From contig JAJOHG010000049.1 in assembly GCA_021029095.1 (NCBI GenBank), forward strand, positions 176,403 to 240,402: a stretch of 64,000 nucleotides of DNA, read 5' to 3'. Both the position numbers and the translations under genes were made by a program. Numbering within the stretch: position 1 is the stretch's first letter; every line of letters starts with the position of its first letter. This DNA is from Phellopilus nigrolimitatus (Eukaryota > Basidiomycota > Agaricomycetes > Hymenochaetales > Hymenochaetaceae). The notes beneath the pieces are model-generated. The model was not told where the DNA came from. It was given only the letters and a program-made list of their open reading frames with translations, and made no database searches. Positions 41,860-52,478 of the stretch are shown here, piece after piece.

Positions 41860-43711
41860 CAGGAAACATGCAAATGGTCATGAGCACACTGCTCATACTG
41901 GAGCCGCACAAAGGCGGGTACGTGTACGGCGGGCTCCCAGTGTCCACACCATAGAAATGTGTGACGCCCGGTGGGCCCGCGTTCGCAAACACCGCGGGCT
42001 GCGGCTCGCTGAGCGCGCTTGTGAATGACGTTGCGGTCACCGCCTGGTGGTGGTTCGGCAGCAAGTACAGCTGCTGCATCTGCTGCATCTGCGCGGGTAC
42101 ACCCCGTTGACGCTCTGCTCAGCGGGGCGGTTGTGTACATCAGCGGCAGACAGTGGGACACGGACATCGACGGGCCTTCGACCTTGCCGTACATGTCTGC
42201 GAAGCTCAGCAGCGGGCTTGTGCACGCACTCTGGGGTGCACAGTGCGAGCGAGAGCGCAAGCGCGAGGGGCGGGAGGTGGTATGGACCCATTTGGGTGTG
42301 CGTCTGTACTTGAATTTGCTGGTGGAGTGATTGGTCACATTGATGAGGAATGGGGAGGTGTGTGGAAGGGAGAGCAGACAGCCGTGTGGGTGCAGCTCAG
42401 ACGGACACGGTCTCACTATATGTGCTCGATCCAGAGGAAGACGAAAACTTTTGCGCGGATGTCGGTGTCGAATACGCGCGCTCGGCGGTTTCCTGTGTGC
42501 AGCTACCGTTGCTGTACACCATCTGTTCATACGGTACATAAGTTGCATGGCTGCTGTTATAGCCATAGGCACCATAATACCCATTACCCGCCTGTGCAGG
42601 CACCTGGCTGTACCTCAGCTGCACCTTCCTCTTCGCACAGGGCAGGTAGAACGCCTCGCCCATCGCTGCCTCTGCATCCACCTCCTCGATCTTCACCTCC
42701 ACCAGCCCAGAGACGATATCGAGTGAGTTCGGGGGGCCGCTTCGCCGCGAACGTGGCCGAGGTCGGCGAGAACGCGTTTGCCGCACGGCGCTTTAGGAGT
42801 GCGGGCGCGCCCCACTGTACGCGTCGCTCGGGGAGGTCTGCGCAGACTGGCTCGTAATCGCAGATGCCGGGCTGACGGCCGCGAGGTGCGACTGGGAGGG
42901 CATGCTGAAAATGAAGGGGTACGCCGGCGCATATGCATAACCACGCATACGCTGTGGGGAGGTGCTGTGTGCGCGCGCTGCTGCTGCTGCGGGTGCTTGT
43001 AGTGGTGGGACTCCTGTGCAAAGTAGCGTAGCCTCCTACCAGTGTATTCCTGTGCGTGCTGCTGCGAACATGTGCTCATGCTCCTTAGCGAGAACGAGTC
43101 CGCGGAGGAGTCGTCGGGCTCATCGACGAAAAGACGGAAGCCAACACCGAGCAAGAATTCACGCTCCGTTGAGCTCATCGAGTGGGATTGCAGATACGTC
43201 AGACCACGTCTTGTTCGTATGCGTATTACTGTAGAAAGTTAAAATCAAACTAAGAAAAAGTAAAAAAAAAAGACAAGAACTTTTGATTGAAATGCACTCG
43301 TCAACAAACTTATTCGCAAACATGAATGCACAGACAGCGACGCGAAAATCGCTACCAGATTTGCCGAGAGTGAAGTCGTTAGCCTCCTTGGGGGATGCGC
43401 AGAATTGCAGACTGGCTGTGCGCGCATTGCTTAATGGACGAGCTGTAAACAGCGGGGGCCTGCGCTTGCGGTCGAATTCGAGTTCGCGTTCTCATTTGCA
43501 ATTGAACGGGTGGCAGACGCGGCGCGCCAACGCTCCTGCTTGCGTTCCCGACGGTGGCGGGAGCGGCTGCGGCACTGTGCCCGAGCGACGAGGAGAGCCA
43601 GAGGGAGCAGACCATCTCGCATGTCTTCTCTGCAATAGAGTGCGCGGAATGCTTCTGCAAGTTGTTGACCCAGTCTGCGAGGTGGTGCGACGTCTCCTAT
43701 TAGCAACATAA
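41860..43711 (-). pseudogene. PCL/PHO80-type cyclin, N- and C-terminal parts
   Basis: From 43660 downward: KHSAHSIAEKTCEMVCSLWL (cyclin N-terminus); from 43178: SSTEREFLLGVGFRLFVDE (cyclin-fold end). A low-complexity tail follows in shifting frames (AYAPAYPFIFSMPSQSHLAA, SGLVEVKIEEVDAEAAMGEA, GYYGAYGYNSSHATYVPYEQ, QQMQQLYLLPNHHQAVTATS). The central KFLQDRCYSNRAWAK exon is missing here and occurs instead at 8800 and 20900. Many frameshifts. Confidence 0.6.
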
Positions 43712-43722
43712 GTGAAAACAAT

Positions 43723-43795
43723 GCCCAGAGTTGGGATTGAACCAACAACCTCCCAGTTCTATACTGGTAGCTCTAACCATCGAGCTATCAGCCAT
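43723..43795 (-). tRNA. tRNA-like sequence, probably a tRNA pseudogene or SINE head
   Basis: On the minus strand it has a tRNA D arm (TAGCTCGATGGTTAGAGC, box A-like) and a T arm GTTGGTTCAATCCCAAC (box B-like) with a paired 5-bp stem. The two acceptor strands (TGGCTGA and TCTGGGC) do not pair, and the anticodon loop lacks a uridine before the anticodon, so a working tRNA is unlikely. Pol III promoter boxes look intact. Confidence 0.45.
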
Positions 43796-43859
43796 TGGTA
43801 TCATTGAGGAGTCTAGGGTTCATACCTAGTGCACACAATGTATGATATGAATCAATGAT

Positions 43860-44797
43860 TGATAAGCAATGGATTATATTATCCAACATCTCCGACTCGA
43901 GCTCCGGTTCCGGATACACGTACGGGTCTGCCTCGTTTTGCTGCTGCAGCTCGTTCTGCCATTCCGCCGCATCTCACTTCGTCCACTGTTGTGCCTGCTG
44001 CTGGACAGGCTCGAGCTCGCCCTGGGCGTCGTCCATCCCCACATCGGCGACTTCACACACTATCCGTTTATGCGTAAGTGTTCAGGTTTTTTTAAATGTA
44101 CATGGACTTACTGGTAGGAGCCTTTTTGAGCGGACTCGCCTGGGCCTCAAACTGCTCTTTCTCAAGCTTCAGCTTGCACGAGTACTCGCGCTCGCGGTCT
44201 ATGCGTAACCTGTCGCTCCGCCCTTGCTCCGTGCGGGCTCTCGTCAAACCGTTGATCATAACGACGGCTAGGCGCCGCCGTCTGAGCTTGCGCTTGTGCA
44301 CGCAGGTGAGCCGCAGGCGCCGGTGTAGGCGAATCCATTGGTGGCGGCCAATCTGTCGGTAACAAATCATCCTTTAAGTGCGGGCTCAAGGCCGCAAGAT
44401 GCTCTCCATATGGGCCGCTCGCCTTCCAGTGCTGGCCCAGTCCTGTCGCACCAGCAGGACCGACAAAAGGCGAGCGCTCACTCACGGAGTGCTGCTGCGA
44501 TAAGGCATGTCCTGGGCTGCCTGGTGTGGGTCCAGACACGGCAAAGACCACCGACGACGGTGTTCCTATTATGCTCCTTCTTGACAGCGGGTGTGAAAAT
44601 GGTTCATACGGATGAGCAGACATCGGCAAAGCCGGTCCGCGAGACTGCGAGTGTGCATGGCTGAAATTCGATGCGGAGCCCCATTCTATCGGAATCACTC
44701 CTCGGGCGCACGCACTCACGCACCCTGTCCCCGCGCCGTTCCCGTTCCCAAGTATTGGATGACTCGGTGCACGTGAAGATCGGGCGCGGGATCGGAC
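43860..44797 (-). pseudogene. Unrecognised coding remnants
   Basis: A minus-strand frame of about 210 codons (44797-44162) is Ser/Pro/His-rich (HAHSQSRGPALPMSAHPYEP, SRRSIIGTPSSVVFAVSGPT, HLKDDLLPTDWPPPMDSPTP). It is followed by a shifted frame with a charged helix (REREYSCKLKLEKEQFEAQA, SPLKKAPTSKS) and VADVGMDDAQGELEPVQQQA. It looks like the disordered tail of one protein. Not identified. Confidence 0.4.
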
Positions 44798-44907
44798 TAT
44801 TGGATATAGTATGATCTTGGACACTTTTATTCCTTTTATTATTTTGCGTACCGGGTGACTTGAACTCCTGACTTGTTGTTCTGCGTCACCTGACATGTTG
44901 ATGTATT
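44798..44907 (+). repeat. Partial copia LTR (first 110 bp) in tandem with copia E
   Basis: An exact start of the LTR (TATTGGATATAG to GTTGATGTAT) directly followed by the complete 5' LTR of copia E. It is either the remnant of an older LTR into which E inserted or a tandem duplication of the LTR head. The missing LTR remainder is not found downstream of E. Confidence 0.88.
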
Positions 44908-47900
44908 TATTGGATATAGTATGATCTTGGACACTTTTATTCCTTTTATTATTTTGCGTACCGGGTGACTTGAACTCCTGACTTGTTGTTCTGCGTCACC
45001 TGACATGTTGATGTATTACATAATGCTTCCCTTGAAGCGGCAGAGTCCATGGATGGTGCTCTCTATCTTTTGCACTCATCCATTGGACTCAGGCATGTTT
45101 AGTTTCCTTAATATATAATCTTTTTTTTGCACTCATCCATTGGACTCAGGTCACTGTCTGTGTTTGTTGTGAGACCACTCCGCCTCACAGGTTATGAGCC
45201 TTGCGCTGTAACTTCACAACAACGTTCAGTACATCGTCGACAACATCCTCCTTGATTTTCGTTCAAATCGGAGTTGATCTGGTCCCTCTGGAAGAGTTTC
45301 TGTCAACTGCAAAGTTCTGGCTGTTCGGATTGGGCTGTAATCGCAGGGTTGGGTTCTGTGGTGTGTCCGTCGTCTTTGTGTCGATTTTCGTGCCGCCATT
45401 TGCACTTGCTGGCACTCTACACCCCTCTGCATCGACATCCATCCTTATCATCCTCTCATCTGCACTCTCTGCTTTTCGTCTCATCGCTCGAAATCGGCTG
45501 GACGGATCGTGCTGAAACTTCGCACATCGTCTTGTTACTCTGGTCCCACTCGTCGTACCAACTTGTGACCGATTCGACTTCGAATTGAGGGTGCTGCATC
45601 GATTTCGACTTTTGCAGTCTCTATCTGTCTGTTTGTCTGCTCCCTGCATCGTTTCTGCATAGCGCACTCAGTTCTTGCCCGATCGCTCTGCGATTTTACA
45701 CGCGTGCTCGTGTCCACGTCGTCTCGGTGTGTGTTGATTTGCGTCTTAATCGCTCCACCCGTTCCCCCTCTGTGTCGCGTTTTGCGCGGTTTGCCAGCTC
45801 TGGTACTTGGCAGTTCAGACCCATTCCATTTGATTTGGTTGTTGTTGGATCAGATAGTCTATTGGTTGTGAAGCTCGACTGCAGGGCCTTAGTTTGCCCT
45901 TTGTGACGCTCTTTTGAGCGTTTACTTAAGCCTAGAGCCTCTCTCATCCAGCGGTGCCTGCGGAGTCTTAACAGACTGACAGACCAGCACTGTCTTGCGA
46001 CGATTCTGTGTATACATCGATCATTTTGGGTGTTTGGAATCTGTTTGGCTGGTATTGACCTGATATCTGCAAATCGCGTAATTCGGCTTGTACACGTTTT
46101 CGGCCATCACGCCCCAACCGCCTGTCCGTTTGATCCCCAACTTCGCACTCTCACTCGCACCACCATCGTCTACCATCGCTCCCATCGCCATGTCCGCATC
46201 TACCACCTCCGACTCGCAATCGACATTTTCCTTCGCTAAGCTCAATGACAGCAACTATGCGACATGGAAACTCGAAATGCGAGCTGCTCTCCAAGCCAAG
46301 ACTCTCTGGCGCATCGCTTCTGGCATTGCGACGAAACCGTCAAAGGCAGAGGAGCAGGAGGCATGGGAGGAGAAATCGGAGCAGGCAGCTGGTTTTATCT
46401 ACGGAAAACTCGAGCATGGCATGCAGATCCTAGTTCAGGACGATTTGGATAACCCAGTGGAGATGTTGAAGAAGCTGAAGGAGCTTAACCAGCAGGACAA
46501 TGCGGCATCGCGTTTTATTGCCTATGACGAGTTCTTCAGCATTGCCAAAGCTGAGGACGAGTCGCTTACTGCTCTCACTGCTCGCGTTGAGGAGTCGTTG
46601 CACAAGCTCAGGAATGCGCGCAGCTCTAAACTCACCCTTGTCCAGTTTGAGGATGAGCTTGCGTCCATGTGTCTTATCCGCGCCCTCCCAGACGAGTACA
46701 AAGCCTTTCGATCTGCCCTCCTTCTCATGCCTACCTTCACCCTCGAGACGGTCAAGAAAGCGTTCTTGCAGGAGCAGAAAGCCAGTGGCCCTCGTGCTGC
46801 AGACTCTGCACTCGCTCTCAAGGCCTCTGCTCCACCCTCCAAATCGACTTCATCGTCCTCCTCCTCGTCTCAGCCTCTTGTCTGCGATTTTTGCGGCATG
46901 AAGAACCACCTTGAAGCAACTTGCTACAAGCGTCGTGATGCGATGAAGGAGTTGAAGGACAAGAAGAAGAGGGGAGGCAAGGCAAAGGCAAATGCGGCGC
47001 AGGAGGATACAGAGTCGACTCAGTCTGCTGAGTTTGCTGGCAATGCAAGTACCCATGACTTCACAAATCCCAACTCGCCCCTCCTCTCTGATGCAGGATC
47101 TGACTGGATTGTTGATACAGGTGCCACTTGCCACATGACACCTCATCGTCATTGGTTCAATCAATATACCCCTAATCGAACACCCATCCGCCTCGCCAAC
47201 AACGACGTTATTTACTCAGTTGGAATGGGGACTGTCCGCTTTCAACCAGTGGTCAATGGAAAGAAGGGTCGTCTGCTAGAGTTTGAGCGCGTTCTTCATG
47301 TACCAGATCTCAGAAACAATCTCCTCTCAGTCCTGTATTTAACTCGTGTCAAATCCTACATTGTCACTATCAAGTCTGATCAGATTCTATTTCGTCGCAA
47401 CGGCACTCTCCTATTCACTGCTGCAATCAACACCAACTACGCCGCGTTCCTCAATGGACAAGTGCCCATGACCCAATTCTCTGGCATGGTTAGCACCTGT
47501 CCACTCGACTTAACGCTCTGGCATTGTCGTTTTGCACACTTGAATCATGGGGATGTCAAGAGACTGATCGATCAGGACATGGTTAAGGGGATTATTGTGA
47601 AGTCTATGGAGTCGCCTGACCCAATCTGCGAGCCTTGCATTGCAGGCAAGCAGCATAGGTCTAATGTCTCAAGACTTGCATCTCATCGCTCTACTGGTCT
47701 GTTGCAGCTGGTCCACTCTGATGTGCATGGCCCTCTGCCAGTTCAAACTCGGCATGGTTATCGTTACTGGATCACATTCATTGATGATTACAGTCGGCGC
47801 TGGGGAGTCATACCCCTTAAAAAGAAAAGCGATGCGTTTGACGCTTTCAAGCGCTACAAAGCACATGCAGAGAACCAGCTCAACCTGAAGATCAAAGCGA

Positions 47901-50900
47901 CGCGCGATGACAAGGGAGGAGAATACATGCCCAAGGCATGGGAGCAATTCTGCATTTCTGAAGGGATTCACCGGCAACACACTGTTCGTGATGAACCCCA
48001 CCAGAATGGAGTAGCTGAGCGAGCGAATCGCACTTTGGCTGAGGGCATTACCACTATGCTGAATGAAGCACACCTGCCTGCCAGTTTCTGGTGGGACGCG
48101 GTCAATGCTTTTGTTCATGTGCACAATCGCTCTCCAACTTCTGCTGTCCAGGGCAAGACGCCCTATGAGCTGTGGCACAATTCCAAGCCGGATGTGTCGC
48201 ATTTTCGAGTATTTGGCTGCACCTCCTATGTGCATGTCAAGAAAGATATGCGCAGACAACTCCAGTCACATACGCAGAAATGCTCTTTTATTGGTTACCC
48301 TGAAAACTACAAAGGCTGGATATTCTGGAACTCCATAACGCGCAAAGAGGTCATTAGCGACTCTGCTCAGTTTGATGAGCGCGTGTTCCCTGGAAATACC
48401 AGGTCTCCTGTCGACTTAAGGGTTCCAACTCCTCCAGAGGCTACAGCTGTGCCGGAACAGGGGGGAGATGGCGATGTGGATGATGTTCCGCCACTTCTTC
48501 TCCCTGCTAATCCACCAGCTCCTCCTCGTCCTGCCACTCCTCCTGCTCGTCCCCCACCAGCTCCAGTCACTCCTCCCTTTCGTCCTGCACCACCTCCGGT
48601 GACTCCAACTCGGCCTGCTGTAAAGCGCGAGCGAGCTCCATCGGATGTACCTCCTGACCCTCCTGTGTTCTCTCCCTCTGCTCACCCTCCTCCTGCGAAA
48701 CGACCCAAGGAACCTCCTGCTCCCACTCCTGCACCTGAGTCTACACCTGCACCTGAAGCGCCTTCTTGGCCTTCAACGTCCTGGCGCCCTCAGCCGCGTC
48801 CCATGCATGGGTACAGAGATGCAGTGATTAATCCACTTGCAGATTATCCAGGTCGTCGCATTCCTAGGGCTCCAGCTGCACCAGCACCAGCAGCAGCACC
48901 TACACCTGAGCCTGTGATTGAGCGCAGTGACGAGTTAGACATCATGTCTGAGGATGAGATGCAGGCTGAGGCGCTTATGTTTGCTGGACTTATGGACTTT
49001 GGGGCAAATGCGGCACTTGAGGACTGCTACATCAGTTTTGAGGACGCACACAATCATGTGTTGAAGTCTACAAACTGCTTTGAGCATGTCTTCTCTGCGG
49101 AGGTGCGCACCCAGTATGGTCCTGAGCCGGTACACTGGAGAGACATCAAGGGACGCCCTGACGCTTCCCTCTGGGAACAGGCTGCAATGGACGAGTTTAT
49201 CAGTCTTGTTGAGAATGGGACCTTCACCCCAGTCAGACTTCCTTCTGGTCGCAAGACCATTGGCTGTCGGTGGGTGTTCAAACTCAAGCGCAAGGCAGAT
49301 GGCTCAGTGGACAGGCATAAGGCGCGATTGGTGGCAAAGGGTTACTCACAGCGCCCTGGCTTAGAGTTTGCACAAGTGTTTGCTCCTACTGCCAAGTGGG
49401 CTGCACTTCGCGCTATACTGGCCTTGGCTGCAATTGAGGACTTGGAGTTGTTCAGCATTGACATCTCCACTGCGTTCCTCAATGGTGACTTGGATCATGA
49501 TGTCTACATGGATCAACCAGAAGGGTTTGAGGAGTATTATGGCGCCGGTTTTGTGCTTAAGCTTGCTAAGGCGATCTATGGTCTTAAGCAAGCTGGGCGC
49601 CAATGGCACAAGAAACTCGACTCTGTGTTGAAGGGCATGGGCTTCTCCTTGGTTCGCTGCGACAACAGCATTTGGGTCTACAGACGTGACGATGTGCGCA
49701 TCATCATTCCAGTCTATGTGGATGACATGACCATTGCTGCAAAGTCAAAGGAGCAATTCTTGTTTGTCAAGCGCGAACTTGAAAAGCACTTCAAACTGCG
49801 CGACCTCGGCCCTACCTCCTTCCTGCTTGGCGTCCATGTTGAGAGAGACCGCTCAATCCGATCCCTATCCCTATCTCAGCGCCAATACATCACTGACTTG
49901 CTTGAGCGCTTTGAAATGGCTGGATGCGGCGAGGTTTCTACTCCATTGCCAGAAGGCCATCGTCTCAGCAAGTCCATGGGTCCCCTCACTCCAGAAGAGA
50001 TCGCATTCATGAAGACTGTCCCTTACAGGCAGCTGATTGGTGCACTCATGTATCTGGCTGTGGCAACACGTCCTGATATCTCATATGCGGTTGGACTTCT
50101 TGCGCGCTTCAGTTCTAATCCTGGTCCTGCTCACTGGAAGGCTGCAAAGCACTTGTGTCGTTACCTTCAGGGTACCAAAGACATGAAGTTGACTTATGCG
50201 CCTGACAAGAACTCGTCTGAATTGTTCACCACATTCACTGACGCGGACCATGGAGGGGATGAGGATGACAGGCGCTCTACAAGCGGCCTGGTGGTTAAGA
50301 TGGGAACTGGTGCTATCAGCTGGGCTAGTCGTCTTCAGACTATTGTGACACTCTCCACCACTGAAGCGGAATACATCTCTGCTGTCCAGGGTGGTCAGGA
50401 GATTATGTGGTTGCGCAACTTGTTCTCAGAATTTGGCTATGAATTCAATGCGCCCTCCACACTCTATGTGGACAACCAGTCTGCCCTTGCTGTTGCCAGG
50501 AACCCTGAACACCATGGACGCATGAAGCATCTGGACTTGCGGCACTACTGGCTGCGAGATGTGGTCGAGTCAGGTCTTATTGACATTCGCTACCTCCCCA
50601 CCAAGTCTATGCCGGCTGACATCATGACCAAGGCGCTTGGACGCGTGAAGGTGATTGAGATGCGTGGTATGCTGGGTCTTCTGTGATTGACAGGCGTGTC
50701 AGATCAGGGGGGAGTATTGGATATAGTATGATCTTGGACACTTTTATTCCTTTTATTATTTTGCGTACCAGGTGACTTGAACTCCTGACTTGTTGTTCTG
50801 CGTCACCTGACATGTTGATGTATTACATAATGCTTCCCTTGAAGCGGCAGAGTCCATGGATGGTGCTCTCTATCTTTTGCACTCATCCATTGGACTCAGG

Positions 50901-50992
50901 CATGTTTAGTTTCCTTAATATATTATCTTTTGCACTCATCCATTGGACTCAGGTCACTGTCTGTGTTTGTTGTGAGACCACTCCGCCTCACA
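44908..50992 (+). mobile_element. Copia E: full-length, apparently intact Ty1/copia element
   Basis: 5' LTR 44908-45189 (282 bp), 3' LTR 50715-50992 (278 bp), differing by about two substitutions and a 4-bp T-run indel. A leader of about 900 bp, one gag-pol ORF, and a purine tract (AGGGGGGAG) at 50706-50714. No clear target duplication (left TGTAT, right AATGC), so the flanks may have been rearranged. It is the best candidate source of the other copies. Confidence 0.96.
46088..50686 (+). CDS. Copia E Gag-Pol polyprotein, 1532 codons
   Basis: Domains in order: UBN2-like Gag (LNDSNYATWKLEM near residue 52), zinc knuckle CDFCGMKNHLEATC (about 264), protease WIVDTGATCHMTPH (about 340), pre-integrase and HHCC finger (LWHCRFAHLNH to CEPCIAGK, about 478-520), integrase core (HSDVHGP near 543, ERANRTL near 643), a Pro-rich linker of about 200 residues with KRER, RT with YVDDM near 1209, and RNase H with TDADHGG near 1385 and LRHYWLRD near the end. 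No frameshift or stop. The second Met, MSASTTSDSQ (codon 35, position 46190), is an equally plausible start. Copia order (integrase before RT) is clear. Confidence 0.96.
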   Translation: MYTFSAITPQPPVRLIPNFALSLAPPSSTIAPIAMSASTTSDSQSTFSFAKLNDSNYATWKLEMRAALQAKTLWRIASGIATKPSKAEEQEAWEEKSEQAAGFIYGKLEHGMQILVQDDLDNPVEMLKKLKELNQQDNAASRFIAYDEFFSIAKAEDESLTALTARVEESLHKLRNARSSKLTLVQFEDELASMCLIRALPDEYKAFRSALLLMPTFTLETVKKAFLQEQKASGPRAADSALALKASAPPSKSTSSSSSSSQPLVCDFCGMKNHLEATCYKRRDAMKELKDKKKRGGKAKANAAQEDTESTQSAEFAGNASTHDFTNPNSPLLSDAGSDWIVDTGATCHMTPHRHWFNQYTPNRTPIRLANNDVIYSVGMGTVRFQPVVNGKKGRLLEFERVLHVPDLRNNLLSVLYLTRVKSYIVTIKSDQILFRRNGTLLFTAAINTNYAAFLNGQVPMTQFSGMVSTCPLDLTLWHCRFAHLNHGDVKRLIDQDMVKGIIVKSMESPDPICEPCIAGKQHRSNVSRLASHRSTGLLQLVHSDVHGPLPVQTRHGYRYWITFIDDYSRRWGVIPLKKKSDAFDAFKRYKAHAENQLNLKIKATRDDKGGEYMPKAWEQFCISEGIHRQHTVRDEPHQNGVAERANRTLAEGITTMLNEAHLPASFWWDAVNAFVHVHNRSPTSAVQGKTPYELWHNSKPDVSHFRVFGCTSYVHVKKDMRRQLQSHTQKCSFIGYPENYKGWIFWNSITRKEVISDSAQFDERVFPGNTRSPVDLRVPTPPEATAVPEQGGDGDVDDVPPLLLPANPPAPPRPATPPARPPPAPVTPPFRPAPPPVTPTRPAVKRERAPSDVPPDPPVFSPSAHPPPAKRPKEPPAPTPAPESTPAPEAPSWPSTSWRPQPRPMHGYRDAVINPLADYPGRRIPRAPAAPAPAAAPTPEPVIERSDELDIMSEDEMQAEALMFAGLMDFGANAALEDCYISFEDAHNHVLKSTNCFEHVFSAEVRTQYGPEPVHWRDIKGRPDASLWEQAAMDEFISLVENGTFTPVRLPSGRKTIGCRWVFKLKRKADGSVDRHKARLVAKGYSQRPGLEFAQVFAPTAKWAALRAILALAAIEDLELFSIDISTAFLNGDLDHDVYMDQPEGFEEYYGAGFVLKLAKAIYGLKQAGRQWHKKLDSVLKGMGFSLVRCDNSIWVYRRDDVRIIIPVYVDDMTIAAKSKEQFLFVKRELEKHFKLRDLGPTSFLLGVHVERDRSIRSLSLSQRQYITDLLERFEMAGCGEVSTPLPEGHRLSKSMGPLTPEEIAFMKTVPYRQLIGALMYLAVATRPDISYAVGLLARFSSNPGPAHWKAAKHLCRYLQGTKDMKLTYAPDKNSSELFTTFTDADHGGDEDDRRSTSGLVVKMGTGAISWASRLQTIVTLSTTEAEYISAVQGGQEIMWLRNLFSEFGYEFNAPSTLYVDNQSALAVARNPEHHGRMKHLDLRHYWLRDVVESGLIDIRYLPTKSMPADIMTKALGRVKVIEMRGMLGLL

Positions 50993-52070
50993 AATGCCTT
51001 TACGAGCTCAACACAGAGATCAGGGTTATTCACGCTCTTGATCTTGTGCCCGATACCGCTAACTGTAGAGATCTCTCAGTAGATGGTAAACAAAGAAAAT
51101 GATTATACACGTACTAAGCTTGTTCGCTTTACGCGAATCATCGACAGACTCGCGCGGGGTGAGGTCGGTGTCGCGCGAATTCGAGAACATGGAGGCGGCT
51201 TCGTCGAGAGCGCTACCGAAGCGAGAGCCGATAGCGAGCAAATCAGATGCGAGCGAAGAGATGAGGTCCTTGCCCGCACGAGTAGCGAAGATCGTGTTCA
51301 TGGCACTGAGTGAGGCAGTTTAGATAACAACTAACAAAGATGAACTGAAGATGACGCACCCAGAGACAGCAGGGCCATGATCAGCCGTGAGCATCAGCAC
51401 CATCTCGATGAACTTGGTCGCCCATGGTGGGAGGCGGCGCTTGACCCAGAGTAAGCTGACGACACCGCCGAGGCTGATATCCTCCTTGAACACATGTGGT
51501 CCGCATGCCCGCGTAGAGTAGCTCCTGGCCACGCTCGTCTGAGATCATCGAGATGAACGCAGCAGGCTTGTGGATGAGCCCAAGCTCCTGCGCCCATTTG
51601 TGGTCCATCGGAATGACCGGCGGTTTGCGCTCCAGCTTCAGGCGGACTGCACTGCTCGCAACGAGCACCTTGTACGTCTCGCGGAGCATGTCCGGCAGGC
51701 CCTCGGACGTCTCGGGCGCGACAATGCCGGCGGCTTTCATCGCCGCGTTCTTCGCGTCTGCCACCTCCATGAATGAGTTCGCCATCGAGCCCGCGTGCCC
51801 GAACTGCACCTCTGTTGCGAACATCTTCGCGCACGTACCAGTAGCCCATGCAACGATGGGCTTGCGGATCTTGCCCGACTTAACGGCGTCGATCACATGG
51901 TACTCCTCGATACCGGCAGCCAAAGGGATAGATCAAAGCCGCAAACTGAGGGCGTGTCACGGCCACACAAGTAGTCAAAGTCAAGCATGCCCTGAATTGC
52001 GCGGGGCTGGAGACCATAGACAAGACTGCGGGCCTTCGCGTCGAAGGGACGGAACCACCTTCACGACGCG
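50993..52070 (-). pseudogene. ATP-citrate lyase, C-terminal half
   Basis: From 52070 downward: [35 protein letters not shown], an internal deletion of roughly 150 codons, [60 protein letters not shown], a frameshift near 51490, [36 protein letters not shown], an intron, then NTIFATRAGKDLISSLASDL and IGHKIKSVNNPD. The phospho-His loop context (GHAG) and the citrate-synthase-like end are recognisable. It complements the N-terminal part at 5336-6658, and both share [12 protein letters not shown]. Confidence 0.92.
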
Positions 52071-52478
52071 GTCGACCTCGCGGCGCAGCTTCTCAAGTAC
52101 CTCCGTGCGCCCGCTGCGCACGAGACTGCACATGACGCTCATGATGTCCTGTCCGCCCTGCGGGCGCGCGTTCGCGGTGTCGAAGTCGCCGAGCGTCACG
52201 TCCTGCACGGGCTCCTTGCGCTTGTGCACCTCGCGGGCACGTACATCTCCGACTCGAAGTCGTACGAGAACGCGTACGCGTCAGAGCGGCCAACGCGCTG
52301 CGTTCGAGCGGTAAGCTACAATGCGCATCAAAAGGTAGTAATAGGAGCGTACCTTCACAGCGCCCGTATTTGCTTCAATGTACACCATGTCCCCGATGAC
52401 AAATTTCTCCTTCATTGTCGTCCCCGTAGATGAACGGGTCGAGGCGCAGCTGCTTTGTGCCCCCTTCACGGATTTTAG
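52050..52478 (-). pseudogene. RVB1: RVB1 fragment (middle part)
   Basis: Reads KEKFVIGDMVYIEANTGAVK, a short intron, [15 protein letters not shown] (shifted frame), then [29 protein letters not shown] and RREVDRVVK. [19 protein letters not shown] is specific to RVB1. It is joined inside coding sequence to ATP-citrate lyase. The right edge is cut by the LTR of copia F. Confidence 0.85.
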
